NCBI RefSeq assembly: GCF_005222815.1
Contig: NZ_STGB01000006.1
Span: 620,001-684,000, forward strand
Source of the DNA: Roseomonas sp. AR75
GTDB taxonomy: Bacteria > Pseudomonadota > Alphaproteobacteria > Acetobacterales > Acetobacteraceae
Reading direction: 5' to 3'
Length of the DNA: 64,000 nt
Shown: positions 52,052 through 60,521 of the stretch, one piece after another
Position numbering within the stretch: position 1 is the first letter of the stretch
How the letters are laid out: each line of letters begins with the position of its first letter
The notes under the pieces: model-generated
The model's database searches: none
The model's input: the letters and a program-made list of their open reading frames with translations, nothing else
Told to the model about the DNA's origin: nothing
Made by a program: the position numbers and the translations under genes

Positions 52052-52065
52052 TTGACAGATGACAA
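52052..52065. promoter_or_regulatory. Possible GntR operator between the CoA-transferase and gntR
   Basis: TTGACAGATGACAA is an imperfect palindrome with paired positions TTGnCA/TGnCAA around a 2-bp centre. It lies in the 92-bp divergent gap just upstream of the regulator's ATG, where a FadR/FCD-type GntR protein would be expected to bind. Confidence 0.45.
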
Positions 52066-52087
52066 TCACCATGGCCAGTCTCGCATC

Positions 52088-52936
52088 ATGGAGGAGACCC
52101 GGACCCGTGGCGGCGCCGGACGCGCGGGCGAAGGTCCCGGCGCGCAGGAAGCGCCCCCGCCCAGCGCGCTCGACATCGTGCGCACGCGCTCGCTCTCCTC
52201 CCTTGTCGCGCAGGAACTGGAGCGCATGATCCTCGCCGGCACGCTGGCGGCCGGGGAGCGGCTGAACGAGCAGTCCCTGGCCACGCGCCTTGGCGTCTCG
52301 CGCGGGCCGGTGCGGGAGGCGGTGCGCGGGCTGGAGCGTTCGGGCCTCGTCGTCGCGGTGCGCAACCAGGGCAGCTATGTGCGCCAGGTCAGCGCCGAGG
52401 AGGCGCTGGAGATCTACGACCTGCGCGCCGCGATCACCGGGCTTGCCTGCGCGCGCCTGGCCAAGACCGCGACGGCGGCGCAGCTCGCGGTGCTGCGCGG
52501 CTTGGTGAAGCGCATGGACGAGGCGCGCAAGGCGGGCGAGGCGCCTTCCTACTACGCCGCCAACCTGGAATTCCACGCCGCGCTGCTGGCCCAGGGTGCC
52601 GGCCCGCGCACGCGCCGCCTGTACGAGGAGCTCGGCAACGAGCTGCACCTGTTCCGCCGGCGCGCCCTGGTGGAGCCGGAGAACATGCGCGAGAGCAACG
52701 CCGAGCACGCCATCATCCTGCGCGCCATCGCCGCAGGCGACGATGCGGCCGCGCGCGCGGCGGGCGAGGCGCATATCGCCGGAGGCAAGCGCCGCTTCCG
52801 GGCCACCGACATCACCACGCCGCAATCAGCGGCAACCAAGGGAGTGAACGGACATGACGCAGGCGATCCACCTTCGCCGCCGCGGGCTGCTGCTGGGCGG
52901 CGCGGCGCTGGGCGCGGGCCTCGCGGCGCCGCGTAG
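52088..52936 (+). CDS. GntR family transcriptional regulator, FCD (FadR) type
   Basis: A 282-residue regulator. The GntR winged helix is LVAQELERMILAGTLAAGERLNEQSLATRLGVSRGPVREAVRGLERSGLV, followed by the all-helical FCD domain with metal-site candidates in EFHAALL and AEHAIILRAI...GEAHI. The FCD domain ends near RFRATDI; the remaining ~40 residues are proline/arginine-rich low complexity and overlap the next gene's start by 83 bp. ATG 52088 was chosen; a TTG at 52052 lies in the putative operator. It likely controls the flanking CoA-transferase and Tct genes. Confidence 0.85.
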   Translation: MEETRTRGGAGRAGEGPGAQEAPPPSALDIVRTRSLSSLVAQELERMILAGTLAAGERLNEQSLATRLGVSRGPVREAVRGLERSGLVVAVRNQGSYVRQVSAEEALEIYDLRAAITGLACARLAKTATAAQLAVLRGLVKRMDEARKAGEAPSYYAANLEFHAALLAQGAGPRTRRLYEELGNELHLFRRRALVEPENMRESNAEHAIILRAIAAGDDAAARAAGEAHIAGGKRRFRATDITTPQSAATKGVNGHDAGDPPSPPRAAAGRRGAGRGPRGAA

Positions 52937-53840
52937 CCTTTCCGCGCAGGAGGCCTTCCCCTCCCGCACCATCGAGGTTGTGACGCATGCCGGCGTCGGT
53001 GGCGGCACCGACATCACCGCGCGCATGATGATGGTGCAGGCGCCGGGCGTGTTCAAACAGGAATTCCTGGTGGTGAACCGCACCGCCGGCAGCGGCGCGC
53101 AGGCGCTGCAATACCTGGCGAGCAAGCCGGCGGACGGCCATACCATCATCCTGGTGACGCAGACGCATCTGCTGACGCAGCTGCGCAACCCCAACCTGCC
53201 GCAATTCGCCGACCTCATCCCGGTGGCGCGCGCCACCGCCGACCCGCAGCTCGTGCTGGTGCGGCGCGACAGCCCCTTCCGCACGCCGCAGGACCTGGTG
53301 GAGGCGGGCAAGCAGCGCTCGCTGCGCTTCGGCGGCACGCATGTCGGCGGCGTGGATCATGTGACCATCTTCGCCTTCGGCCGCGCGGCCGGCATCCAGC
53401 GCCCGACGCTGGTGCCCTTCCGTGGCGGCGGCGAGATCGTGATCAACCTGGTCGGCGGCAACATCGACACGGCGGTGGTGAACCCCGGCGAGGCGGAGGC
53501 GCAGTTGCGCGCCGGCGAGCTGCGGCCGCTGATCTCCCTGGCGGATTCACGGCTCGACGCGTTCCGCGACGTGCCGACGGCGAAGGAGCTCGGCATGAAC
53601 GTCACGGGCTACACGCTGCGCGGCTTCTGCGTGCTGAAGGGCACGCCGGAGGATCGCGTGGCCAAGCTGGAGCAGGGGCTGATCGAGGCGATGTCCGGCC
53701 CGATCTACAAGAGCTACCTGCAGAACACCGGCCAGGCGCCGGACAGCGTGGCCGGCCGGCAGGCCTGGGCCGCGCAACTCGCCGAGTTCCATAAGGACGG
53801 GCGCGAGGCGCTGCAGGCGCTCGGGCTGCTGCGCGGGTGA
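52854..53840 (+). CDS. Bug family (TctC-like) solute-binding protein of a complete Tct system
   Basis: A 328-residue periplasmic binding protein with a twin-arginine-type signal (LRRRGLLLGGAALGAGLAAP, cleavage near SLSAQ). Family motifs are IEVVTHAGVGGGTDITARM, NRTAGSGAQALQYL, FGGTHVGGVDHVTIFAFG and LVPFRGGGEIVINLVGGNIDTAVVNP. ATG 52854 is fixed by the signal peptide and lies in the end of gntR. Unlike the three orphan copies it is followed directly by tctB and tctA genes, so it forms a tripartite carboxylate importer. Confidence 0.93.
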   Translation: MTQAIHLRRRGLLLGGAALGAGLAAPRSLSAQEAFPSRTIEVVTHAGVGGGTDITARMMMVQAPGVFKQEFLVVNRTAGSGAQALQYLASKPADGHTIILVTQTHLLTQLRNPNLPQFADLIPVARATADPQLVLVRRDSPFRTPQDLVEAGKQRSLRFGGTHVGGVDHVTIFAFGRAAGIQRPTLVPFRGGGEIVINLVGGNIDTAVVNPGEAEAQLRAGELRPLISLADSRLDAFRDVPTAKELGMNVTGYTLRGFCVLKGTPEDRVAKLEQGLIEAMSGPIYKSYLQNTGQAPDSVAGRQAWAAQLAEFHKDGREALQALGLLRG

Positions 53841-54307
53841 TGCGCGCCGCGCGCAACCCGAACCACGCCATAGCGGCGGCCGTGGCGGCGGTGGCCGCGG
53901 CGGCCTTCGCCGGCACCTTCTGGTTCGATCCGGTGCCGGAGGGGTTGCCGGGCCTGGGCGCGGTGGACTTTCCGCGCCTGGTCTGCGTACTGCTGTTCCT
54001 GCTGGCGGGTCTGCTTGCGCTGAAGCAGGGCAGCAGGCCGAGCGAGGAGGAGGCGCCGCCGCTCGACCGCGGCGCCTGGCTGATCTTCGGCGCCTGCCTG
54101 GTGTTCCTGCCCGCGATGGAAGTACTGGGCATCTGGGGCGCGATCCCGATCTTCCTCGTCGCCACCGGCCTGATCTGGGGCGAGGTTCCGCTGCGCACCC
54201 TGGTGCTGAACGCCATCGGCCTGACCGTGGCGCTCTGGGTCGTCTTCGTGCGCATCTTCCAGTTGACCCTGCCCTCCGGCTGGCTCGGCGCGATGCTGGG
54301 GCGCTGA
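53840..54307 (+). CDS. tctB: Tripartite tricarboxylate transporter small membrane subunit TctB
   Basis: A 155-residue membrane protein with four predicted helices (about 13-30, 48-66, 83-104, 110-150), as expected for TctB. The sequence is otherwise weakly conserved in this family and the assignment rests on size, topology and position between the TctC-like and TctA genes. ATG 53840 overlaps the preceding TGA; a GTG three bases earlier is possible. Its stop is 3 bp before tctA. Confidence 0.9.
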   Translation: MRAARNPNHAIAAAVAAVAAAAFAGTFWFDPVPEGLPGLGAVDFPRLVCVLLFLLAGLLALKQGSRPSEEEAPPLDRGAWLIFGACLVFLPAMEVLGIWGAIPIFLVATGLIWGEVPLRTLVLNAIGLTVALWVVFVRIFQLTLPSGWLGAMLGR

Positions 54308-54310
54308 GCG

Positions 54311-55798
54311 ATGGAAGCCTTCCTCGGCGGGCTCGCCATCCTGGTCGATCCTTATGTGATGCTGATGGTGCTGCTCGGCACCGTGCTCGGCATCTTCGTC
54401 GGCGCGCTGCCGGGCATCAGCGGCTCCACCACCATCGCGCTGCTGCTGCCGATGACGATCGCGATGGGTCCGGTTCCCGCCATCTGCTTCCTCGGCGCGA
54501 TCTACTGCGCGGCCAATTTCGGTGGCTCGATCACCGCCATCATGGTGAACGCGCCGGGCGATCCTTCTGCCAGCGCCACCGCGCTCGAAGGCTACAAGAT
54601 GGCCGAGAAGGGGCAGGCGGGGCTCGCGCTCGGCATGTCCGCCGTCTCCTCGGCGATCGGCGGCATCGTCTCCGTCATCGTTCTGATCTTCGCCGCGCCG
54701 ATGCTGGCGCGCGCCGCCTACAGCTTCGGGCCGCCCGAGTATTTCGCGCTCGCGCTGTTCGGGCTTTCGATGTGCGCGGCGATCGGCGGGGACAGCCCGA
54801 TCAAGAACCTGATCGCCGCGGCGCTCGGCCTGCTGATCGCGACGGTCGGCATGGACCTGACCACGGGCGTGGAGCGGTTCAGCTTCGGCATCTACGAACT
54901 GTCCGACGGCATCGGCTTCGTGCCAGTGCTGATCGGCCTGTTCGCCGTAGGCGAGATGCTGGACCAGGCGGCACGGCGCGTCGGCAAGGCGCAGATCATC
55001 CATCTGGATGCCGCGCGCGTGCCGGGCTGGGCCGAATTCAAGAAGTGCAACCGCTCGATCTGGATCGGCAGCGGCATCGGCACCTTCATCGGCGCCTTGC
55101 CGGCGCTGGGCGCCACGACCGCGGCGCTGATCGGCTACAACGAGACGCGGCGCTGGTCGAAATACAAGCATGAATTCGGCAAGGGCAGCATCGAGGGCGT
55201 GGCCGGGCCGGAGGCGGCGAACAATGCCGCGGTCGGCGGCTCGATGGTGCCGACGCTGGCTCTCGGCATCCCCGGCAGCGCGACGACGGCGATCATCCTG
55301 GCCGCGCTGATCGTGCAGGGCGTGCGGCCCGGCCCGCACCTGTTCAACGAACAGCCGACGCTGCTCTACGCGGTCTTCGCCTCCATGCTGGCGGCCAACA
55401 TCTTCTACCTGGTGATGGGCCTCTACATGGCGAAGCTGTTCGCGCGGATCTCGTTGATCCCGCCGGCGATCCTGTGGCCCGCGGTCTTCGTGCTGTCCAT
55501 CATCGGCGCCTATGGCCCGAACCAGTCGATGGGCGACGTGGTGATCATGCTGGTCGCCGGCGTGGTCGGCTTCCTGTTCCGCCGCACCGGCTTCTCCCCC
55601 GCGCCGCTGATCATGGGGCTCGTGCTCGGCGGCATGGTGGAGGAGACTCTGAAGCAGAGCCTGATCATCTTCGGCGACGATCTGACTGGCTTCCTTGGCC
55701 GGCCGATCGCGCTCGCGCTGTTCGCGGTGACCGCCACGGGCCTGCTGTGGCCGGTGCTGTCGCGGCTGCTGCGGGTGGCGCGGGCCGCACGCGCCTGA
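54311..55798 (+). CDS. tctA: Tripartite tricarboxylate transporter large permease TctA
   Basis: A 495-residue permease with about eleven to twelve hydrophobic segments. The signatures GIFVGALPGISGSTTIALLLP (about 28-48), NFGGSITAIMVNAPGDPSA (about 74-92) and the second pseudo-repeat VPTLALGIPGSATTAIILAAL (about 310-330) are diagnostic for TctA. It works with the TctB subunit and the upstream binding protein to import a di- or tricarboxylate using an ion gradient. Confidence 0.96.
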   Translation: MEAFLGGLAILVDPYVMLMVLLGTVLGIFVGALPGISGSTTIALLLPMTIAMGPVPAICFLGAIYCAANFGGSITAIMVNAPGDPSASATALEGYKMAEKGQAGLALGMSAVSSAIGGIVSVIVLIFAAPMLARAAYSFGPPEYFALALFGLSMCAAIGGDSPIKNLIAAALGLLIATVGMDLTTGVERFSFGIYELSDGIGFVPVLIGLFAVGEMLDQAARRVGKAQIIHLDAARVPGWAEFKKCNRSIWIGSGIGTFIGALPALGATTAALIGYNETRRWSKYKHEFGKGSIEGVAGPEAANNAAVGGSMVPTLALGIPGSATTAIILAALIVQGVRPGPHLFNEQPTLLYAVFASMLAANIFYLVMGLYMAKLFARISLIPPAILWPAVFVLSIIGAYGPNQSMGDVVIMLVAGVVGFLFRRTGFSPAPLIMGLVLGGMVEETLKQSLIIFGDDLTGFLGRPIALALFAVTATGLLWPVLSRLLRVARAARA

Positions 55799-55803
55799 GA
55801 AGC

Positions 55804-55825
55804 GGGCCGGGTTGTCGCCCGGCCC
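55804..55825 (+). terminator. Hairpin after tctA
   Basis: A perfect 8-bp GGGCCGGG/CCCGGCCC stem with a 6-base loop lies six bases after the tctA stop and is followed by a pyrimidine-rich TCTCC stretch. It probably separates the Tct operon from the TRAP genes. Confidence 0.65.
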
Positions 55826-55868
55826 TCTCCCCGCCTAGGGTGCCGGGGCTGACAGGGAGACCCGGATC

Positions 55869-56894
55869 ATGACGAACGGCAACACCGTATCACGCCGCGC
55901 CCTTGGGCTCGGCGCCGCGGCCGCGCTTGCGGCATCCGGCGCGGCGCATGCGCAGGCGCCGCAATTCTTCCGCATCGGCACGGGCAGCGCCGGCGGCACC
56001 TATTATCCGATCGGCGGCATCCTCGCGAACGCGATCTCCTGCCCGCCCGGTGCACCCTGCAACACCGCCGGTGCGACCGATGGCGTGCCTGGCATGGTCG
56101 CCGTCGCGCAGGCGACACAGGGCAGCGTGCAGAACGTGAACCTCGTGCAGTCGGGCAATGCGGAAAGCGGCTTCACGCAGTCCGACGTTCTGCACTGGTC
56201 CTACACCGGCACCGGCCTGTTCGAGGGGCGGCCGAAGCTGGAGCGGCTGCGCTTCCTGGCGCACCTCTTCCCCGAGCACATCCACGCCGTGGTCCGCAAG
56301 GACAGCGCGATCCAGAACTTCACCGACCTGCGCGGCAAGCGCATCGCCATCGGCCTGCAGGCCTCGGGCGCGCGGATCGGCAGCGAGCTGATCCTGGAAG
56401 CGAACGGCATGCGCGCCGGGCGCGACTACAATGCCGAGTATCTCAACCAGGCGCAGGGTACGGAGCGGATGCAGGATCGCGGCCTGGACGCGACCTTCAC
56501 CGTGGTCGGCTATCCCGCAGCGGCCTTCACTGAGTTCTGCAGCCGCACCGGGTGTCGAATCCTGCCGATTCAGGGCGCCGAGGCGCAGAAGGTGATGGAG
56601 CGCGCGCCCTTCTACGGCACGGGCGTGATCCCGCGCACCGCCTATGAGGGATTGACCGCCGACGTGCCGACGCTGACCGTCGGCGCGCTCTGGGTGGTGC
56701 GCGACAGCGTGCCGGAAGCGACCGTCTATGCCATCACGAAGGCGCTGTGGTCGGAGACGACGCGCGGCCTGCTCGACCGCGGCCATGCCAAGGGCAAGGA
56801 GATCGTGAAGGAAGGCGCGCTGACCGGCCGTGGCGTGGTGCCCTTCCATCCGGGCGCGGAGCGCTACTACCGCGAAGCCGGCATCCTGCGCTGA
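55869..56894 (+). CDS. TAXI family TRAP transporter solute-binding protein
   Basis: A 341-residue periplasmic binding protein. The signal peptide (SRRALGLGAAAALAASGAAHAQ) leads into FFRIGTGSAGGTYYPIGGILANAI, the TAXI-family hallmark, followed by GRKLLVG-type LRGKRIAIGLQASGARIGSELIL and the late APFYGTGVIPRTAYEGL segment. Cysteines occur in pairs (SCPPGAPC; CSRTGC) and could form disulfides. It pairs with the fused TRAP permease 10 bp downstream. A GGGAGA ribosome site precedes the ATG. Confidence 0.94.
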   Translation: MTNGNTVSRRALGLGAAAALAASGAAHAQAPQFFRIGTGSAGGTYYPIGGILANAISCPPGAPCNTAGATDGVPGMVAVAQATQGSVQNVNLVQSGNAESGFTQSDVLHWSYTGTGLFEGRPKLERLRFLAHLFPEHIHAVVRKDSAIQNFTDLRGKRIAIGLQASGARIGSELILEANGMRAGRDYNAEYLNQAQGTERMQDRGLDATFTVVGYPAAAFTEFCSRTGCRILPIQGAEAQKVMERAPFYGTGVIPRTAYEGLTADVPTLTVGALWVVRDSVPEATVYAITKALWSETTRGLLDRGHAKGKEIVKEGALTGRGVVPFHPGAERYYREAGILR

Positions 56895-56904
56895 GGCGCG
56901 AGGC

Positions 56905-58935
56905 GTGAGCGGGGAGCGCGCGAAGCTCGACCTCGAAGCCGCGGCGAAGCTGGAGAAGGAAGCGGACAGCGAGCTCCGCTTCCGCGACCTGGCCGGCTTC
57001 GCCGTGCCCTTCGTCTCGACGCTCCTCGTCGCGCTCTCCCTGTTCCACTACTACACCGCCGGCTTCGGCATCCTGACCGAGCACTGGCACAAATCCATCC
57101 ATCTGGCCGCGGTGCTCGGCCTGATCTTCCTGATGTTTCCTGCGGGCCGCATCTGGTTCGGCCCGACGCTCGGCAACGTGCCGCTGCTGGACTGGGTGCT
57201 GGCGGGGCTGGTGGCGGCGGCGGCGATCTACCTGCCCATCGTCTTCGACGACCTGACCTTCCGCATCGGCATGCCCAACGAGACCGATGTCATCATGGGC
57301 ACGATCATGGTCGTGCTGGTGCTGGAAGCGACGCGGCGCGCCATGGGCTGGGTGCTGCCGGTCATCGTGATCGTGTTCATCCTTTACGCCCTCTACGGCA
57401 ACCACCTGTCGGGCGTGCTGTCGCATCCGGGCGCGGACTGGGCCGGCTTCGTCAACCATGTCTACCTGACGCAGGAAGGCATCTTCGGCATCCCCGCGAA
57501 GGTCGTGGCGACCTATGTCTTCCACTTCGTGCTGTTCGGCGTGATCGCGACCCGCATGGGTCTCGGTCAGTTCTTCATCGACATCGCCAGCGTCATCGCC
57601 GGGCGGTATCCGGGCGGGCCGGCGAAGGTGGCGGTGCTGTCCTCGGCGATGTTCGGCTCGATCAGCGGCAGTTCCATCGCCAACACCGTCACCACGGGAT
57701 CGCTGACGATCCCGGCGATGAAGAAGGTGGGCTACAAGCCGCATTTCGCCGGCGCGGTGGAAGCGGCGGCGAGCGCGGGCGGGCAGATCACGCCGCCGAT
57801 CATGGGCGCGGCCGCCTTCGTGATGATCGAGTTCCTGGAGATCCCGCTGACCACGCTGCTGATCGCCGCGGCGGTTCCGGCGGCGATGCATTTCTGGGGC
57901 GTCTTCGTGCAGGTGCATTTCGAGGCGAAGCGCCTCGGCCTGCGCGGCATGGAGCCGGACGAGTTGCCGAAGCTCTGGCCGACGGTGCGCGACGGCTGGC
58001 CCACGGTGATCCCGCTGGTGCTGCTCGTCTGGGTGATCATGGAGGGCTACACGCCCTACCTTGCCGCCTTCTACGGCATCACCGCCTGCATCGTCGTCGG
58101 CTTCATCAACCCCCGCAACCGCCTGACGCTGCGCGACCTGTGGGACGCCTTCGACATCGGCGCGCGCTACGCGCTGGCGGTGGGCGCCGCGGCGGCGGCG
58201 GTCGGCATGGTAGTGGGCGTGGTGACGCTGACCGGTGCGGGCTTCCGCATCGGCTTCATCGTGACGCAGGCGGCGGCGCAGACGGCGGCGATGTTCCAGC
58301 CGCTGGCGGATTTCCTGCCGACCGGCTGGGTCAGCATCCAGGCGCTGACGCTGTTCCTGACGCTGCTCTTCGTCGCGCTGATCTGCATCGCGATGGGGGC
58401 AGGCATCCCGACCACGGCGCTCTACATCGTGCTGGCGGCGATCGCGGCGCCGTCGGTCGTGCAACTCGGCGTGCCGCCGATCGCGGCGCATCTGTTCATC
58501 CTGTATTTCGGCATCCTCGCGGACCTGACGCCGCCGGTCTGCGTAGCGGCCTATGCCGCGGCCGGCATCGCGGGATCGAATCCGTTCCGTACCGGGCTGA
58601 CGGCGTTCCGGCTGGGCGCGGCGAAGGCGACGGTGCCCTTCGTCTTCGCCTATGCGCCGACCATGCTGATCATGGTGGATGGCTTCACCTGGACGGATTT
58701 CGCCTTCGTCACCTTCACCTGCGCGCTCGGCGTGCTGGTGCTGGGCGTCGGCCTGACCGGCTATGCCTTCACCCATATGGGCATCGGCTCGCAGGTGCTG
58801 CTGGTGGCCTCGGCGCTGATGATGGTCTCGCCGAACGGGCCGCTGACGCTGGTCGGCATGGCGATTGCGGCACCGGTGGTGGCGCTGAACTGGCTCCGCG
58901 CGCGTCGCGCTACGCCGGTGCCAGCCCGACCGTGA
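56905..58935 (+). CDS. TRAP transporter permease, fused small and large (DctQM-type) subunits
   Basis: A 676-residue polytopic membrane protein. The N-terminal part (to about residue 180) holds several helices in place of a separate DctQ subunit. The DctM-like part follows, with motifs ATRMGLGQFFIDIASVIAGRYPGGPAKVAVLSSAMFGSISGSSIANTVTTGS and AAASAGGQITPPIMGAAAFVM, and the mirrored GAGIPTTALYIVLAAI/DLTPPVCVAAYAAAGIA. This fused layout is the norm for TAXI-linked TRAP systems. The start is GTG 56905. Its last 26 bp overlap the convergent SDR gene. Sodium- or proton-driven uptake is expected. Confidence 0.95.
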   Translation: MSGERAKLDLEAAAKLEKEADSELRFRDLAGFAVPFVSTLLVALSLFHYYTAGFGILTEHWHKSIHLAAVLGLIFLMFPAGRIWFGPTLGNVPLLDWVLAGLVAAAAIYLPIVFDDLTFRIGMPNETDVIMGTIMVVLVLEATRRAMGWVLPVIVIVFILYALYGNHLSGVLSHPGADWAGFVNHVYLTQEGIFGIPAKVVATYVFHFVLFGVIATRMGLGQFFIDIASVIAGRYPGGPAKVAVLSSAMFGSISGSSIANTVTTGSLTIPAMKKVGYKPHFAGAVEAAASAGGQITPPIMGAAAFVMIEFLEIPLTTLLIAAAVPAAMHFWGVFVQVHFEAKRLGLRGMEPDELPKLWPTVRDGWPTVIPLVLLVWVIMEGYTPYLAAFYGITACIVVGFINPRNRLTLRDLWDAFDIGARYALAVGAAAAAVGMVVGVVTLTGAGFRIGFIVTQAAAQTAAMFQPLADFLPTGWVSIQALTLFLTLLFVALICIAMGAGIPTTALYIVLAAIAAPSVVQLGVPPIAAHLFILYFGILADLTPPVCVAAYAAAGIAGSNPFRTGLTAFRLGAAKATVPFVFAYAPTMLIMVDGFTWTDFAFVTFTCALGVLVLGVGLTGYAFTHMGIGSQVLLVASALMMVSPNGPLTLVGMAIAAPVVALNWLRARRATPVPARP

Positions 58936-59629
58936 GCCCGCCGCAGACATAGAGTGTCTGCCCCGTCACGAAGCCGCTGCGGTCGTCCAGCAGATAGGAC
59001 GCGGCATGCGCGATGTCTTCGGGTGTGCCGAGGCGCTTCACCGGCACGCCCTCGATGATCGCGCGGGTCTTCGGGCTGTTGTCGGGATTGGCGCGGCGGA
59101 ACAGGTCCGTCGCGATCGGTCCTGGCCCGATGGCGTTCACCGTGATGCCCTGCGCGGCCAGTTCCAGCGCCCAGGTGCGGGTCAGCCCGATCAGCCCGGC
59201 CTTGCTGGCGGCATAGGCGGTGCGCAATTCCTTCCCCAGGGCGGCGCGGGAGGCGATGTTGACGATGCGCCCGAAGCCCGCGTCGCGCATGGTCGGCAGC
59301 AGCGCCTGCGCCGCCAGCACCGCGCTGCGCAGGTTCACATCCATCACCGCGGCCAGGTCCTCGATGCTGGTGTCCTCCAGCAGGGCAGGGCGGACGATGC
59401 CGACATTGTTGACCAGCCGCGTCGGCGCGTGCTTCGCCACGGCTTCCGCCAGCACGGCGCGCGCCTGCCCGGCATCGGCGAAGTCGCAGCGGAAGAAGGC
59501 CTCGTTCGGCAGCGCGTCCTCGGGCTCGCGCAGGTCGAGCGTGACGGGCCGCCAGCCAGCCTCGGTGGCGCGGCGCGCGATGGCGCGGCCGATGCCGCCG
59601 GCACCGCCGGTGATGACGATGGCGCTCAA
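58910..59629 (-). CDS. Short-chain dehydrogenase/reductase
   Basis: A 239-residue SDR with the classical pattern: GGAGGIGRAIARRA (about 7-20) for NAD(P) binding, NNVGIV, the catalytic serine in NIASRAAL, and Tyr/Lys in TAYAASKAG, then GPGPIATDLF. It belongs to the 3-oxoacyl-ACP reductase-like branch, acting on a ketone or alcohol that cannot be named. It overlaps the hydrolase gene by 4 bp, so the pair likely acts in one pathway. Its 3' end overlaps the convergent permease gene. Confidence 0.92.
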   Translation of the reverse strand: MSAIVITGGAGGIGRAIARRATEAGWRPVTLDLREPEDALPNEAFFRCDFADAGQARAVLAEAVAKHAPTRLVNNVGIVRPALLEDTSIEDLAAVMDVNLRSAVLAAQALLPTMRDAGFGRIVNIASRAALGKELRTAYAASKAGLIGLTRTWALELAAQGITVNAIGPGPIATDLFRRANPDNSPKTRAIIEGVPVKRLGTPEDIAHAASYLLDDRSGFVTGQTLYVCGGLTVGLAPA

Positions 59630-60435
59630 CGGAACGTCTCCTCAAGCCAATTGGTGACGCGGTCCGCCAGCGCATCCCGCGCCGCGTCCAGCATCATGGC
59701 GTGGCCGAACTCGTCCAGCAGCGCGAAGCGGCTGCCATGCCAGGCCGCGGTGCGCACCACGGCATCCGCCGGGATCAGCTTGTCGCGCCGCGCGCCATAG
59801 ACGACGCAGGGCTTGCCGAGGCCCCAGGCCGGCGGGACGGGTTGCGGCGCCTGCGCTTCCAGCAGCGCCGACCGGCTCTCCCCGCCCATGCGCGCGAGGT
59901 GGCGGATGGCCACGCCATCCGGCAGCGCGCCGGAGAACAGGGCGCGGCGCAGCACCGCCGCCTCGGCCGCGGGGCCGGCCGGTTCGGTCATGCGCGACAG
60001 CGCGCGCCAGAGCGGCGGATCGGCCATGGCGAGCCGCCAATTCGCCCAGGCGAGCCCCTCCGGCGGCACCGGCGCCAGCAGCGCGCAGCCCAGCACGGCG
60101 GTATCGGCCAGCATGCGTTGCGCGACGAGGCCGCCGAGCGAATGGCCGACCAGCACGGCGGGGCGCCGCATCGCCTCCAGCGCCGCGCGCGCATCGGCCA
60201 TGAAGTCCACCAGCCCGGCCGGTGCGCTCGGGTGTCCGCGGCCGAAATCGGGGGCGAAGACCGCGTGCCCCGCCGCGGCTAGGCGCGCGCCGAACCCCTC
60301 CTGCCACACCCATGCGCCGCAGGCCGCGCCGTGCAGCAGAAGCAGAGCGGGGGCCCCGGCGCGTGGCACGGGCGGGTCCCAGGCCAGCAGCGTGCCGCGG
60401 GCATAGCGCAAGGGAACGGCATCGGGAGACCGCAT
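59626..60435 (-). CDS. Alpha/beta hydrolase
   Basis: A 269-residue alpha/beta hydrolase. Visible features are the oxyanion motif LLHGAACGAWVW (about 31-42), the nucleophile elbow GHSLGG near residue 95, a likely aspartate in GARRDKLIP and the histidine in DEFGHAMML. It has no signal peptide from ATG 60435; a longer start at 60507 would add an arginine-rich segment that looks non-coding. Esterase or acyl hydrolase activity is likely. It leads the two-gene transcript with the SDR. Confidence 0.88.
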   Translation of the reverse strand: MRSPDAVPLRYARGTLLAWDPPVPRAGAPALLLLHGAACGAWVWQEGFGARLAAAGHAVFAPDFGRGHPSAPAGLVDFMADARAALEAMRRPAVLVGHSLGGLVAQRMLADTAVLGCALLAPVPPEGLAWANWRLAMADPPLWRALSRMTEPAGPAAEAAVLRRALFSGALPDGVAIRHLARMGGESRSALLEAQAPQPVPPAWGLGKPCVVYGARRDKLIPADAVVRTAAWHGSRFALLDEFGHAMMLDAARDALADRVTNWLEETFR

Positions 60436-60521
60436 CGCCCGATCCTGGCGCCGCCCGCCGCGCGCGGCAACGGGGCCGGGCGCGATGGCGCGACGGCGGG
60501 CCGGCATCCTATGGTCGGCGG

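Noticed and set aside
56734..58950. Open frame of more than 700 codons on the minus strand
   Set aside because: It is antisense to the TRAP permease; the run of His, Asp, Arg and Gln is characteristic of reverse-strand reading of membrane-protein codons.
60222..60521. Possible N-terminal extension of the Kef-like antiporter
   Set aside because: The added 100 residues are arginine/proline-rich, antisense to the alpha/beta hydrolase gene, and have no membrane or domain character.
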